Below, piece after piece: positions 24,285 through 36,600 of a stretch of DNA of 64,000 nucleotides (within the stretch, counting starts at the first letter, position 1; each line of letters opens with the position of its first letter). The translations under genes and the position numbers were made by a program. Under the pieces are notes generated by a model. It was given only the letters and a program-made list of their open reading frames with translations, was not told the origin of the DNA and did not search any database. The stretch is from Favolaschia claudopus (Eukaryota; Basidiomycota; Agaricomycetes; Agaricales; Mycenaceae), in NCBI GenBank assembly GCA_037176885.1, contig JAWWNJ010000134.1, positions 372,001 to 436,000 on the forward strand, given 5' to 3'.

Positions 24285-27200
24285 GTCAGATGCTTGAGTT
24301 CACAGCAAGTAGAAAGACTGCGTGGTGGGTCGACCAGGGGTGGGCGATAAGAAAAAAGCGAAACCCCGATACGCCGCTCTATTATATCTATCTCTTCCCT
24401 TTCCGCCAGCTGGGGATGAATCCCGAGGGCCCAAAATATGATAGTCCATACCCATCTCTGTCTGTCAGTTCGGAGATTCCGATCTTCTCCCCTTCGTCTG
24501 CTACACCGACACCGATAAGCCTGAATGGAGCCACTCGCTGCTAAATTCAGACATACGGATGCCACGATAAGTTCCCGCCGCGCGAGCCACATGCAGCGGG
24601 TAGATGGATTTGGATATGTTTAGGTCATGGAGGGCGATAATCTCCGATGTCTGGATGGGATTGGAAGGAATGTCGGCCATTGAGCTCTCGTCTCGGGACA
24701 AGATCTTTGAAACTCGTTAGAAAAGAGCTATCCTGAGCTTATTTGTATATTCACCTGAGATTCAGCTCGACTCCCATCCGGAACAGTTCCACTCCAAATG
24801 CTGGGCTAGTTATGATACTTACCTCGATAACTGCCCCACTTCAGAAGGTCCTCAGTGTGAAAATAGAATGATACTTCTAAATTCTGTGCCTGTCCAGACT
24901 GATACAGTCGTGTGCTTCGTTTCTCCAAGATATGTTGCCCGCAGTATTCTCCAGCGTTTTGGGCCGCGTTACGGTATCCTCACAGAGATGTAGTCCGACC
25001 AAGAATCGGATGCCTCAGTCCAGACTGTGACTCGGACGTCGAAACTCAGAGCTAAAGCGGGGGTCTGGTCCCGATACGCCTAGCCCAGGGTAACCCATAG
25101 CGCCAATAAAGGCTCAACGTTGAACGGCCTCGGTGACGATACCGGTCAGGGGGGTGTGCAAAGTGGGAGGGAGGAGACGAAAGGCCGTGTTTGCCCGTGT
25201 ACTGATCGAGTGATCGATGGCCGCGTCATGCCGAAGGTTTTTCAACTATAGCGGGCAAGTTGAACCGCAGTCAAGAAATTCACTCAAAAAACGAGATAAA
25301 CTTGAGATAAACACGCAAGATTTTTTGTTAGAGAATAGTGAGTATCTTTATTCACGCCACTATGTATGTGGAATCTGCTCCCAAGGTAATTGTCGGGAGG
25401 GAAGAACAACTTGATATCTCGGATCGGTGATTCATAGGTAAGTTATTTATGCTTCGAATTAGACTTCTTCGTTATTCCGAATTCGAAGCTTGAACCACAT
25501 GCCTCTTGAATTATACGTGCGATGGCACCATCATGTCTCTCAATGCTCTTATACCGACTCGGATTTCAAGAGGGGAAGCGAGCTTTCATGGAGATTGCAT
25601 TGAGACTCACTTGGCTCAAGGCTGTGACGAGTATTATGAGATGAAGCTGGAACCCGGTCCACATATTTCGAAACCCAACAGGAAGGGGTGAACGGAAGAA
25701 TTTGGTGTGCTTCGCTTTGACATCAAATGGTGCCGCCGTTCGGCAATGATGACCTCACCCGCAGAATACTGGCGCGCAGACAGTCCTTCACACCAGGAGA
25801 AGTCGAATGCTGAGCGGGTTCTGCAACGGTCATGCGAGTGTACTGTGTGCGAAGTCAGAAGGCCGTGTTGACGCGGCATTGATCGATTGGATTCATTATG
25901 GCCGGATGATGCCGAACATTTTGAACCGCAGCACTGGGCAAATCGAACCGCAGTCGGAGGTTTGTGTTTAGGAATTTTCTGAGTCATATTTCCTAAGGCC
26001 TAATGCGCCGGGAAGAGTCCGCCGAGCCGTCTCCAAAAGACTGGTCTCAAAGACCCCACTCGCTAAATGATCTTGTGAGTCGAAAACCGACTCTTTTGGA
26101 GTAGTAGGTTCAGTGATACTTTACTTGTTCATTTTTGGAGGATATCTTTGCACGAACTACGCAATGTTCTTTCAACGTGGCTGAAAGACTAATCGCCTCT
26201 CGCCAAGCGTTGACGCATCTTGGTTACCTATGGTAGCACGGGTTCGATTCCCGACGGATGCATAGTTCGGGTATATCCAAATTTTTACACCGTTTAAGTT
26301 CTTCGACGTTCAACTACTTCTATCAAAGCACTCATTCTTCAGGAAGCCGAGTTCCGAAACAACTACTTATAATAATTGCAGACTTTTTCTTCGGCCCTTT
26401 TTCAACCGAAGCTCGTCATATGTCTTTGACAACCTTCCGAAGCGGGCTGGAACGAACCTTTGTTTGCTTATAATTAAGTAGAACCCAGGCCTAGGCATGA
26501 ATCAACAATGGCGACGCCGGAAACAGCTCTCGATGCCAAATGAAAGAGACATTCATTTGTCGTGCAATTCCGACGATGGATTTGGAAACGATATGAAGTC
26601 GAAACGAGCTCCAAATAGGTCGCTGTGAACAAGTCTAGATATTCCCAAAGGTTCTCTCGCACGAGTTGAATCCTTGAAACACAACATCAACGGCCGCATC
26701 TACTCTACTCGAGCATATCGATATCTCGGTCGGCCCGAGTTCTTTCGTTTCGTTTCGTTGGTAGATCCCTGAAAAGATCGTATTGGAAGTAAGCTCAGTA
26801 GTACCAGTGGAAGTTGGTAATGGCACAATTATCGCTCACTCAATTATGCTGTGATTGAATTCTATTGATCCTCGGCCCGTGCTCGATAATTCAACCCAAA
26901 AGAAAGAAATTCAAAGAAAAACTCAAGCTTGATCTCATGTAAGTAATTTGAATACTAGTCAGTCTCATGGGTACCGTCGTCCGAATTCAAATCCTCGAGC
27001 ACCCAGCGTCGAGTACGAATTCAACGAAAGCCCAAGACTCAGCCAAGGCGAACCTGAACCCGAACCCAAACTGCCGCTCACTTACCAGGGGTACGGTGCG
27101 TTCACTCGATTTTTTTTCTGGCTGCATCCCGATTCCCCACAATGGGACCCGAAACCTCCTATCGGACCTATCCAACTTCACTTCACCCCAATGACAAATT

Positions 27201-27544
27201 ACAATTTGATGACAATGCATTCACCCCGCCTCCAACGCGAACCTCATCTCAACTTACTGCATTCCTAGTGCGAGTGTATTCTCCAGGTAAGGCACAGTAA
27301 AAAATGAAAGGTTGCCGCTCCACGGGATTAGGTCCATAAATTCAGGAGAAGTCGAGTTTCGGCCTGTTTCGGCATTGAAGGAACACGGGTGTTCGGAAGA
27401 TGCCGACTCATCACCAGCCCAGTGAGACACATACAAACACAACCTCCCTTCCTCTCTACCTTCATCATCTACACCTCCTCGTCGTACCCCACGCTCGTTG
27501 AACCCTCCGCTCCTTTATTATATTAACACGCTGGCATTCCCACC
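24285..27544. other. Gene-poor stretch with degenerate repeats
   Basis: A minus-strand frame at 24677-24501 (MADIPSNPIQTSEIIALHDL) looks coding-like but has no clear partner exons. Two diverged copies of a segment carrying CCGTGTT...GATCGA...GGCCG...ATGCCGAA...GAACCGCAGTC lie at about 25185-25272 and 25860-25962. A plus-strand frame near 26948-27268 is low-complexity (EPEPEPKL) and not convincing. Confidence 0.4.
26175..26265 (+). other. tRNA-like segment with a perfect B box
   Basis: GGTTCGATTCC, the consensus RNA polymerase III B box, lies at 26240-26250 inside CGGGTTCGATTCCCG, which forms a T-arm-like stem-loop. A GGCTGAAAGACTAATCGCC D-arm-like stretch lies about 60 bases upstream, reminiscent of class II (Ser/Leu) tRNAs. 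The acceptor halves do not pair across that distance; GCATC at 26214 pairs with GATGC at 26257 over only 48 bases. I infer a decayed tRNA or a tRNA-derived SINE head, not a working tRNA. Confidence 0.3.
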
Positions 27545-29050
27545 ATGCCCTCTACACACAATCTCCCTTCTCCCGCTCAAGTTATAACTGTTACAAGACG
27601 CGACATAATGACCGCCACCTCCTCAACCAGAGCCACGCTCGTGTGTCTCTGCATTGTCTTCGGCTGTATCATTACTCTGGCTGGTCTGGCAAAGATTCTT
27701 GAGATGTTACGCGCGCGGCGAGGTGTAGAGTGTGCCGAGGAGGTGTGTCATCATCTTTTTATTCATCGCGGTCTCTTATGTAAATTCAATTAACAGTCCG
27801 CAACGCCGAAAGACTCTCTCCTCTACCACCCTCCCTCCTCGCTGTACACCCTCCCTAACGCAAGACTCCCCGCCCCAAGTCTCCTCAGCGTGCACTATGG
27901 CACCGTCACCGCGTTCTTCGCGCACGCTCCCTTCGCTTTCGCCTCCCCTGGAAAATACCGCCCGCTGTACCCCGGTACTACCGTCATACAATACACCAAA
28001 AGCGCACCCCACCTCCAACACATCAGCGCTCCACGTCTATACGCGAATCGCCACAAACGGAGGATGTGCGCTAGGATTCTTGGGCCGACTCCGTTGCGTT
28101 TCTGTGTTAGTGTTAGTTTCTGTGGCGAGATCGTGGAGGCGAAGGCGAGCGTCAAGCGGTTGCCGAAGATTATGCAGCACCAGCAAAGACAGAAGACGCA
28201 CCACACGCACACCCCGCTCGAACGCCCGGCGTCCTTCCCTCCTGCATCGTCTCCGTATCTCAATACTCGATCGGATATCCCTGTAATCCAGATCCCCGAC
28301 CTTGAATCGACTTGTTCTGCATTTTTGGCTGCTGGCTCTTCCTACGACGACGACAATCCTACTCCCATCAATCCTACTTGGCCCTCCTTCACCTCCTTCT
28401 CCCCCAACAAGACCCAATGCATAGAAGACGAAGACGCCGGTGATGTGCACCCTAGACCTAGACGAGTACCAGCCAGTGTCTTCAAAAATCTCGCGCTCTA
28501 TAATAACGATAATCATAACGCTGGGCATCCGCGAGAGGTCGGGCATGTGCGGCAGTCGGCGGCGAGGAGCGGGATGAAGAAGGAGATTTCGACTCTGGCG
28601 GATTTGACTTCGACTACGAGTTTGTCTGCTGTGTGGGCTTCAGCTTCGTCGACTTCGACTGCAACTTCGATGGCTCATATGAACGGTTCCACTTGTCCTT
28701 CAAGTCCGATTCTAAACTCGATTGCTTTAATTTCAAACGCGTCGACTTCTCCAGACTCGACCTCTCGTCCGACCACCTCGACTGTGACCTGGACTGTTGC
28801 ATCGACTTCTCCAAGCGACATGAAGATACGCGCGCGCTTAGGCTGTGGATCGGGGTCGGGGAAACGGGAGAGCCGAGGTGGGAATGAGTTTGGGGGATGT
28901 GACTGCGAATGGGAATGTGGGCTTGGCGAGGAGGGGGAGCCGGAAGGCGAAGGAGAATCTAAAGGAGAATATGGGGGTGCCGGTGTCGGTGGTGGGGTGA
29001 TGGGTGTCGTTCTTCGAATCTTCATCCGTTTGTTCGTATGTATTGTTTGA
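27545..29050 (+). CDS. Single-pass membrane protein, unknown function
   Basis: Exon 1 (27545-27742) begins MPSTHNLPSPAQVITVTRR and contains one hydrophobic helix (LVCLCIVFGCIITLAGLAKI) followed by basic residues. An in-frame 54-base intron (27743-27796, GTGTGT...ACAG) leads to exon 2, which stays open to the TGA at 29050. Exon 2 encodes a basic region, an acidic/proline region, a long Ser/Thr tract at about 28590-28820 and a Gly/Glu-rich tail near 28900-28990. The helix-then-basic pattern suggests an N-out anchor with a long cytosolic tail. No domain is recognised; the end of the coding frame is strongly compositionally biased. Confidence 0.55.
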
Positions 29051-29337
29051 GTGCATATGGGGCGTCTACATAATGTGTTTTGCTGCGTCGAGTCTTGAAT
29101 GATTTAAGTGGCTGCGCTCGGTGTTTTTTGATTTTCGAGTACGCCCATCGTTCGCGCTGGTGCATTGGAGGTCAAACAGTCTTTCAATAGAAGTGTCCAT
29201 GCATGTAAGATTTGCGCTGCCACATCCCAAACGATCCTTTCTTTCGATGGGTTTGCGAATGGTCATTATATATATTACATTTTACAGCATTATTCACATC
29301 TTCTTCTACGAACCACCATACTTATTTTCGAAGCAGC
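29051..29337. other. Convergent 3' spacer
   Basis: Separates the 3' ends of the membrane-protein gene (+) and HMG-CoA synthase (-). No feature seen. Confidence 0.5.
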
Positions 29338-31076
29338 TATGTCGAATCTGCATCTTGCTCTTCAGCCGCCTTCCTCAAATACTTCCTCCTATACTTCTCA
29401 TCGATGCCCGCCAAATAGAACGCCCCTGGCCTGATATTCTCCAACGACCCCTCCGGCTCGATACCTGCCTTGCCGTGATTCCTCTCCCTCATCTACACAG
29501 AACCATCGTCATCAAAAAGCATGCACTCAATCCAACAAGAAAACAAAAACCGAACACCCACCTCAAGCGCCTGCTCAAACTCTTCACACCCTACAACCCT
29601 CATCCCCTCTTCAAGCCTCGCCACCAACCCCATCCGCCCCCTCATCCCCTCCGTATCACCCTTAAACCGCACCACAAAAAAGCTCCCCGCGCACCCCCCG
29701 CCAAACGCATACATCCCCCCTCTCTTCCCCACCAGCTCCGCACCGGGTACGTTGGCGATGAGCGACGCGAGACACGCGTAGAGGGACGCGGTGTACATGT
29801 TCCCCAGGCGTTTGGAGCAGAGGAGCGTGGGGCGGACTTTGTTGTGGAAGCTCGCTTGGGTGTGGGGGAGGGGGAGAAAGAGGTGTGAGGTGGATTTGTA
29901 GTTTGTGGGGGTGGTGGAAGCGAGGATCGCTGCGCGCTCGGGAAGTGGGATGCCTGCGAATTGCGGGGAGGCGGGTGAAGCGAGGAAGTCGTTGTAGAGC
30001 AGCCGCGCGTGCGCTTTCTGCACGAGTTTGTTGTAGGGGCTGTGGAAGAGCGCGTAGTCGAGATCTTCGAGCGAGAAAGGGGATTGTTGTATCGCTTCGG
30101 CGGATGTATTAATATTATCGTGAGTCTTCCTTCTTGCGATGGCCTTGACAGTCTTCGCTTTGAACGCCTTGTACGATTCGTCCAACGCATGCAGGTACGT
30201 CGTAATCGACTCCGGGCCATCCACCTCCGGGTATTCCGACGCCATTTCGGGTTTATAGAAGTCGTAGGTGTCGGCCATGTACGTCCCGTGCACGGCTGAA
30301 TGTTTTCAAATTTTTCGTCAGTTAGGCTCGCTAAGGTGTAAAACCCCAGAAGGACACACGCACGCTCAACAACAACCCCCGCCCCGGGCCCAACCAACAT
30401 TGCCACCGCCCCCGCGCCCCCCACAGGCCGTGCGTTTCCCTCCTTGTACACAGCGATGTCCACCGCTACGACTATGGCGTTGCGCCCGTCCCAGGAGCGC
30501 GACTCGATCCAGTTGATGGCGTTGAAGAGCGCGGCGGTGGAGCCGTAGCACGCGTTGATCGAGTCGACGCCTTCGATGTCGGTGTTGTTTGCAGGTGCGA
30601 AGAGATCCATGAGTGTGGTTTTGATGGACTTTGATTTGTCTAGCAGTGATTCGGTGCCGACGTCGATGCGGCCGATGGTGCGGGGGTCGATGGTGTATTT
30701 CGTGAGGAGGGAGGATACCGCTGGGTTACAGGGAGTCAGTAGTACATGAGGCGGAATTAGAATTGATTCGAGTGGAATTAGTTTCATATGTGCGCACCGT
30801 TCAAAGCGAAGGAAGCGGTATCTTCCCTGTCGTCCGCAAACGCCATGTATTCCTGCCCCAGCCCGATGGTGTATTTCCCGCGCGAGGCGTGTGAGTAGGA
30901 CTCCAAGTCCGATTCGGAGACGCACTGCCCGGGAGAATTGGGGTAAGTACAGATAATTTGTTTGAAATAAAGATGCGCACGCGGAGAGGGAAGTACATGT
31001 CCATTGCGAGGATCCCGACGTCCTTGGGGCGACAGTCGCAGGTGGGGTGGGTTTCGGTGGGATAATCCTGAGTCAT
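29338..31076 (-). CDS. Hydroxymethylglutaryl-CoA synthase
   Basis: This enzyme condenses acetyl-CoA with acetoacetyl-CoA to HMG-CoA, the committed substrate supply of the mevalonate/ergosterol pathway, in the cytosol. The start at 31076 gives [28 protein letters not shown]. Exon 1 (30981-31076) ends at a GTGCGC donor; exon 2 has [14 protein letters not shown]; exon 3 has [15 protein letters not shown] and [18 protein letters not shown], where the Cys of NACYG is the catalytic nucleophile. Exon 4 contains [48 protein letters not shown] and [10 protein letters not shown]; the last exon reads [20 protein letters not shown] to the TAG at 29338-29340. All family blocks are present and in order. 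Long antisense frames over this gene are artefacts of its GC-rich third positions. Confidence 0.93.
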
Positions 31077-31464
31077 TGGTGAATGATTTAGAGCGTGGAT
31101 GAAGACGAGTTTCGCTGAGATACTACTTCAAGCGCTGCTTATATATTCTCGGTGAAACAAAGATGCCTTGGCTTCATGGTATGCTGGGACTCGGCGACTC
31201 GAATAACCTAGATTGAACTGGAAAATAGTCCTTGCTGGTGGCTCGTGGGGTCTAGGCCCGGCGAATTGGTTGGTCCGAGTCAGAAGAGCTTGAAGGGCGG
31301 CATTCGACATAGTAGCTTCAACGATGGCCCGTATAATGACGGGAAAAGTTCCGGCAAGGGAAGCTGTTGAAGAGGTAGCAAAATTTGAAAACAATAATGT
31401 AACTCATTCGCAAACTCACCGGTAGAAAATCTTTGGACGCTTAATCGTCACAGCGTAAATGATT

Positions 31465-31915
31465 CTAAGACTGTTTAGCCTGGGTATTACCCTCCGCACC
31501 AGCACGAAGCTCAGCCAGCAAATCTCTAAGCCGTTGCCGGAGTTTCTTCACCAATTCGTCGTCATCCGCTGAGGGAGGTGGCTGTCAAATCGAGGTGTCA
31601 AGCTCAACATAAGAATTCACAGAAGATCCACATACCATTTGATCCAACAAGTACTGTACATCACAGCATGGGCAACCGTATGATTCGTAAAAATGAAGAA
31701 ATGTTCCGCACCTCAGCCTCATCGATTGTCTGCGTCCAACGAATCAGTGGAGAAGCAGCAGCAGACGAGAGTGACAGTCATACGAGTACTATAGGGCCGC
31801 TACAATCGAGTCGTAAGTCAGGTGAAGCAAAATGAGACTCAAGTGAAGCGCTCACCGATTCATGGTGGTGGTTAAGCACAGAGGTGTCCGGGAGATACCG
31901 GGTCACAGTTGGCAT
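31465..31915 (-). CDS. 70-residue acidic/coiled protein with two 18-nt microexons
   Basis: Four exons join in phase 0. Exon 1 (31856-31915) reads MPTVTRYLPDTSVLNHHHES up to a GTGAGC donor. Microexon TIDEAE follows a GCAG acceptor, microexon YLLDQM follows ACAG, and the last exon reads PPPSADDDELVKKLRQ and a heptad-like run RLRDLLAELRAG to the TAG at 31465-31467. The intervening introns are about 126, 57 and 54 bases with proper GT/AG ends. An upstream in-frame TGA prevents the first microexon from being longer. The C-terminal helix suggests a small subunit of a larger complex; no family is recognised. Confidence 0.5.
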
Positions 31916-32213
31916 CATAGATCAGAAACTCTGCCGGCATAGAGTTTTTCTTGGATGCCGACTTGATCCCGACTGCCACGTCGGCGTCGGTCTGCTGGAT
32001 GAATCCACTATGAATCCTCTCTGTATTCTGCTGGCTTAACAGGCTCAACAGGCTACGGGTTTAGCTTTTCCTCCTCCTTCTCCACTCCCTCCTCCCTCGT
32101 TCCGTACCCATTGCCACCAACAATGTCTACCACGCGCCGATCCACCGAACACGACTCGGAGGATTTACAAGGAAAAGCATTACATTCTTAGCAATCGACA
32201 AAACAATCTCTGG

Positions 32214-32729
32214 CTAAAACTTGCAAATTTCATGATAGTCGACATCAAATTTCCCCTCCTCCTCGAGCTTCTTCAACGTCGCCTTCAACCTCTTGGTCAC
32301 AAACGGCGCATATTCGGCCGGGTCCGTTGGATGCGGTATACTGCTGTCGACGCGCAACCACGGGATACGCTTGACACCCTCTGTTTGCGCCGCTACGGCC
32401 TTCTGCACGGCTTCGATCATCTCGTCTGTATACCCTCCACCGAAAACCAACGCTTTGGGGAAGACATCCCAGTTCCCGGAGCCAAGATCGCTGCTCGGAT
32501 CCTTTGGGGCTTGTCCTTTGAGCAGGAGCGGAATTTCTTTAGTTGCTGCAGGCGCCAGTGTGAAATGGACGACTGCACATGGATTCAACATCATACGCGG
32601 AACTTGGTAGAACATGGCAATGGAGGGCTCACCGTCATATTCCGGCTTCACAGCCTCTATAACGCGCGATCCGACCGCAACCGCCACACCCGTTACGAGG
32701 ATCGGAATGGGCTTGACTGTTGTCGACAT
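32214..32729 (-). CDS. Conserved small hypothetical protein, about 151 residues
   Basis: The start at 32729 reads MSTTVKPIPILVTGVAVAVG. A 60-base in-frame intron (32573-32632, GTGAGC...GCAG) joins PEYD to VVHFTLAPAATKEIPLLLKG. Further blocks are FPKALVFGGGYTDEMIEAV, RIPWLRVDSS, EYAPFVTKRLKATLKKL, and the stop is at 32214. The N-terminal beta-strand plus glycine turn resembles a Rossmann-like beginning, but no catalytic motif is seen. Proteins of this layout are widespread in fungi as uncharacterised entries, as far as I recall. The gene looks intact. Confidence 0.65.
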   Translation of the reverse strand: MSTTVKPIPILVTGVAVAVGSRVIEAVKPEYDGEPSIAMFYQVPRMMLNPCAVVHFTLAPAATKEIPLLLKGQAPKDPSSDLGSGNWDVFPKALVFGGGYTDEMIEAVQKAVAAQTEGVKRIPWLRVDSSIPHPTDPAEYAPFVTKRLKATLKKLEEEGKFDVDYHEICKF

Positions 32730-32822
32730 TCTGAATCTTTGGGTATGAAACGTTTGAGACGGAAATGCCAGGAATTTGTTGAAGATAAGTCTTCGACTTG
32801 CTAGCGGCCAGCTCATCGACGC

Positions 32823-33592
32823 GTATTTAAAAGCTGGGAAGCGTCTCAGCTGCCGCCGCGCAAGACATCTTTGTAATCCGGCAGAAAGGGTAAATGACGT
32901 GGGTGAAGTTGACTCAGGCGATCCGTTTCTCAAAAGTTTCGCATACGGTGTTTCAACCCGGCGCCAGTTCGTCGTAAAAGAGACGATTTGGGATTTCTTG
33001 AGGCGAGAAGCAAGTCAGTCAGCTATTCCGTTCTTGCGGAAAACAAACTCAGATCGAATTGACACGACGCGTACATAGATGTCAACAACGCGCTCATCAG
33101 CCGGATCGAGCGGCCCGAGCGTGTGAAGCGTATCATCACACTGTGACGCTGCGTGACGAGTCCCCCCCCACAAAGCACGATGCCTGTACCACAGTAGCTC
33201 TGGCCCCCATGTAGCTGCTCTTCTTGGTGTGTCCAAAGTTTCTGTATCTTTGATTGTTCAAACTAAGTACTCAAACGGGCCTTAAGTTTGCTCTTGTTTA
33301 GTCATTCTCCATGACTTGCGACCTGGGCACTGCCAGTGGCAGCCTGGCTGCCTGAGGTTGTAACTTCCGACCTGTAAAGCAAAGCCCGTGACCCTAGACG
33401 CCAATTTCTGTGATCATTTTCTTTGCAAAAGTGTGTCTTATTCTATATCAGAGCTTATCCTTCGGCAGGCTTTGCGTCGTTGCGACCTATGAAACTTCGT
33501 CTGTCCTGCCGATTTTTATCTCGGGCCGTTTGTCTACCGGTACATCGCCGACTACGACGGTCCCCGCTCTGTTCACTGCCTAGCGCCTGCGG
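32823..33592. repeat. Duplicated block, first copy, left half
   Basis: The sequence from TATTTAAAAGCTGGGAAGCG onward matches 39025-39655 with scattered differences, including the shared TTTGTAATCCGGCAGAAAGG and the minus-strand peptide TLHTLGPLDP. The copies differ by small indels, so any coding frame has drifted; copy 1 keeps ERVVDIYVRVVSIRSEFVF open where copy 2 is shifted. Confidence 0.7.
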
Positions 33593-33600
33593 TCAAAATA

Positions 33601-36600
33601 GGCTCATGACCCATGCCAGTTGAGCCCAAGTCACTTGGGTCCATTGCATCCGAGTGACAGGCACGGATCGCTGATGTAAATCAACTCCGAGTATTCCGAA
33701 CCAAATCCGAACCACACAACACGTCAACAACGCGTCGCGCTACGCTGAATGTAAAACTACTTAAAGCCTTCAAGAGAGGCTGCGTGGTCTTGTAGGCAAC
33801 TGTAGATAGGCTTGATTTGCATAACAGCCGATTCGCGGGCGAGCGGAGCGAGCCCGTGCGAACAGCGAGCGAAGCGAGCTGTCTAGGTAGGTTGATATAC
33901 AGAAAGTCTGGTTTTGAAACGGGGGCGGGGGACCTGATCTTGATTTGTTCTGGGCCGAAGTTGAGGAGAGTGTTCAACTTCTCGGAGAATCAGACGAGTT
34001 GATGTGACTGAGCGCAAAGTTCTGACCATTGTACATGTTGCATCTCGTGTAGGGTCCATAGTATTAAGCATGGTTGTCAGTGATTATAAATTTGTCAACT
34101 TGAAGCTTAGAATGAAACAGTCTCCCCAGTCACAATTTGAGTAGATAGAAATTCCACCACTTACCAGTCTTTTGACGCGTATGGAGAAAATTTTATGCGT
34201 GATTGTTGAAGTATTTACGAAGGTGATTGACTTTATGTGACTCGGGAGTTGGAGTGCCAGTTGATTTGAATTTTTTGAGTCTGAGTTTTGCCGAAGCATG
34301 CCTCGCCCTGGCTATTCAGCAAGAAATTGCAGTAGACCCGTGTAGTTATTGGTGATTGGCTACTGCATACATCTGCGTCGTCGAAGCTTCAATTTAGGCT
34401 TGATAGGTTGAAGATTGAATTAATGCGCGGCTTGGCCGCGAGCGGCAGATTCAGACTCAATCTCAGTAGAAATAAGACAGAACAGCCATGAGCATTGTTG
34501 CTTTATAAATTGGATCATACAGAAGTCGAGGATCGAGATATCTCAGAGAGAATACCCAAGAACGCCGGAAGATTCTGAGAATGTTTGGTTGGGCCTGAAG
34601 GTTTCATCATTTCGATGGTTTGACCGGAAGAGAAACTGGCTGAGGGCAGTGATAGAGCTTTAGTTCCATGTTATCCTGTTGCGAGAACAATCGCCGCAGT
34701 GACCGAGGAGCCAGCGCAAGAACTGAGTGTCGATGTTGAGTTGAAGAGGAGCAAAGTGTCAAAGTGATGGCGCCGCGGGATTGGACCGGGAACACGTGTC
34801 AGCAGCGTGATGTGTGGAAGATAAAGATAAGATGAATCGTTTGATTTTCATTCGCTGGACCCTAGTCTATCTGAGGCGATTCCTTTAGTTGGTCTTGGGC
34901 CTTGCAATCAATCACCGTCAACGTAGCCGAGACTTGGGCTTCAAAACTTGATCTGCCTTTGCGTTGTATTCAAGAACATATCTTAGCCCGGAAATTGACG
35001 GAACAGCTGCCAGGTAAGTTACTGAAATCCCTCCCTTTTTCCCCCTCTTTTTCTCTTTTTTCCTTCCTTTTCTTTTTGATTTTTTCGCTCGTCTCCACCG
35101 ACATGGGACATGGGCCAAAATAGGCTCATGACCCATGCCAGTTGAGCCCAAGTCACTTGGGTCCATTGCATCCGAGTGACAGGCACGGATCGCTGATGTA
35201 AATCAACTCCGAGTATTCCGAACCAAATCCGAACCACACAACACGTCAACAACGCGTCGCGCTACGCTGAATGTAAAACTACTTAAAGCCTTCAAGAGAG
35301 GCTGCGTGGTCTTGTAGGCAACTGTAGATAGGCTTGATTTGCATAACAGCCGATTCGCGGGCGAGCGGAGCGAGCCCGTGCGAACAGCGAGCGAAGCGAG
35401 CTGTCTAGGTAGGTTGATATACAGAAAGTCTGGTTTTGAAACGGGGGCGGGGGACCTGATCTTGATTTGTTCTGGGCCGAAGTTGAGGAGAGTGTTCAAC
35501 TTCTCGGAGAATCAGACGAGTTGATGTGACTGAGCGCAAAGTTCTGACCATTGTACATGTTGCATCTCGTGTAGGGTCCATAGTATTAAGCATGGTTGTC
35601 AGTGATTATAAATTTGTCAACTTGAAGCTTAGAATGAAACAGTCTCCCCAGTCACAATTTGAGTAGATAGAAATTCCACCACTTACCAGTCTTTTGACGC
35701 GTATGGAGAAAATTTTATGCGTGATTGTTGAAGTATTTACGAAGGTGATTGACTTTATGTGACTCGGGAGTTGGAGTGCCAGTTGATTTGAATTTTTTGA
35801 GTCTGAGTTTTGCCGAAGCATGCCTCGCCCTGGCTATTCAGCAAGAAATTGCAGTAGACCCGTGTAGTTATTGGTGATTGGCTACTGCATACATCTGCGT
35901 CGTCGAAGCTTCAATTTAGGCTTGATAGGTTGAAGATTGAATTAATGCGCGGCTTGGCCGCGAGCGGCAGATTCAGACTCAATCTCAGTAGAAATAAGAC
36001 AGAACAGCCATGAGCATTGTTGCTTTATAAATTGGATCATACAGAAGTCGAGGATCGAGATATCTCAGAGAGAATACCCAAGAACGCCGGAAGATTCTGA
36101 GAATGTTTGGTTGGGCCTGAAGGTTTCATCATTTCGATGGTTTGACCGGAAGAGAAACTGGCTGAGGGCAGTGATAGAGCTTTAGTTCCATGTTATCCTG
36201 TTGCGAGAACAATCGCCGCAGTGACCGAGGAGCCAGCGCAAGAACTGAGTGTCGATGTTGAGTTGAAGAGGAGCAAAGTGTCAAAGTGATGGCGCCGCGG
36301 GATTGGACCGGGAACACGTGTCAGCAGCGTGATGTGTGGAAGATAAAGATAAGATGAATCGTTTGATTTTCATTCGCTGGACCCTAGTCTATCTGAGGCG
36401 ATTCCTTTAGTTGGTCTTGGGCCTTGCAATCAATCACCGTCAACGTAGCCGAGACTTGGGCTTCAAAACTTGATCTGCCTTTGCGTTGTATTCAAGAACA
36501 TATCTTAGCCCGGAAATTGACGGAACAGCTGCCAGGTAAGTTACTGAAATCCCTCCCTTTTTCCCCCTCTTTTTCTCTTTTTTCCTTCCTTTTCTTTTTG

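Noticed and set aside
26948..27268. A 106-codon plus-strand gene
   Set aside because: Low-complexity Pro/Glu/Ser composition, overlapping open frames on both strands and no neighbouring exon.
29121..29888. A 255-codon plus-strand frame opposite HMG-CoA synthase
   Set aside because: It is antisense to well-supported exons and is dominated by Pro/His/Lys as expected from reversed GC-rich codons.
29642..30925. A 427-codon minus-strand frame overlapping HMG-CoA synthase
   Set aside because: It is a different frame that runs across the synthase introns; only part of it is in the synthase frame and the rest is a compositional shadow rich in Arg/Pro/Thr.
31128..31310. A 60-codon minus-strand frame (MSNAALQALLTRTNQF) between HMG-CoA synthase and the microexon gene
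   Set aside because: It has an ATG and a stop but no similarity or splice support; it may simply be the 5' region of HMG-CoA synthase.
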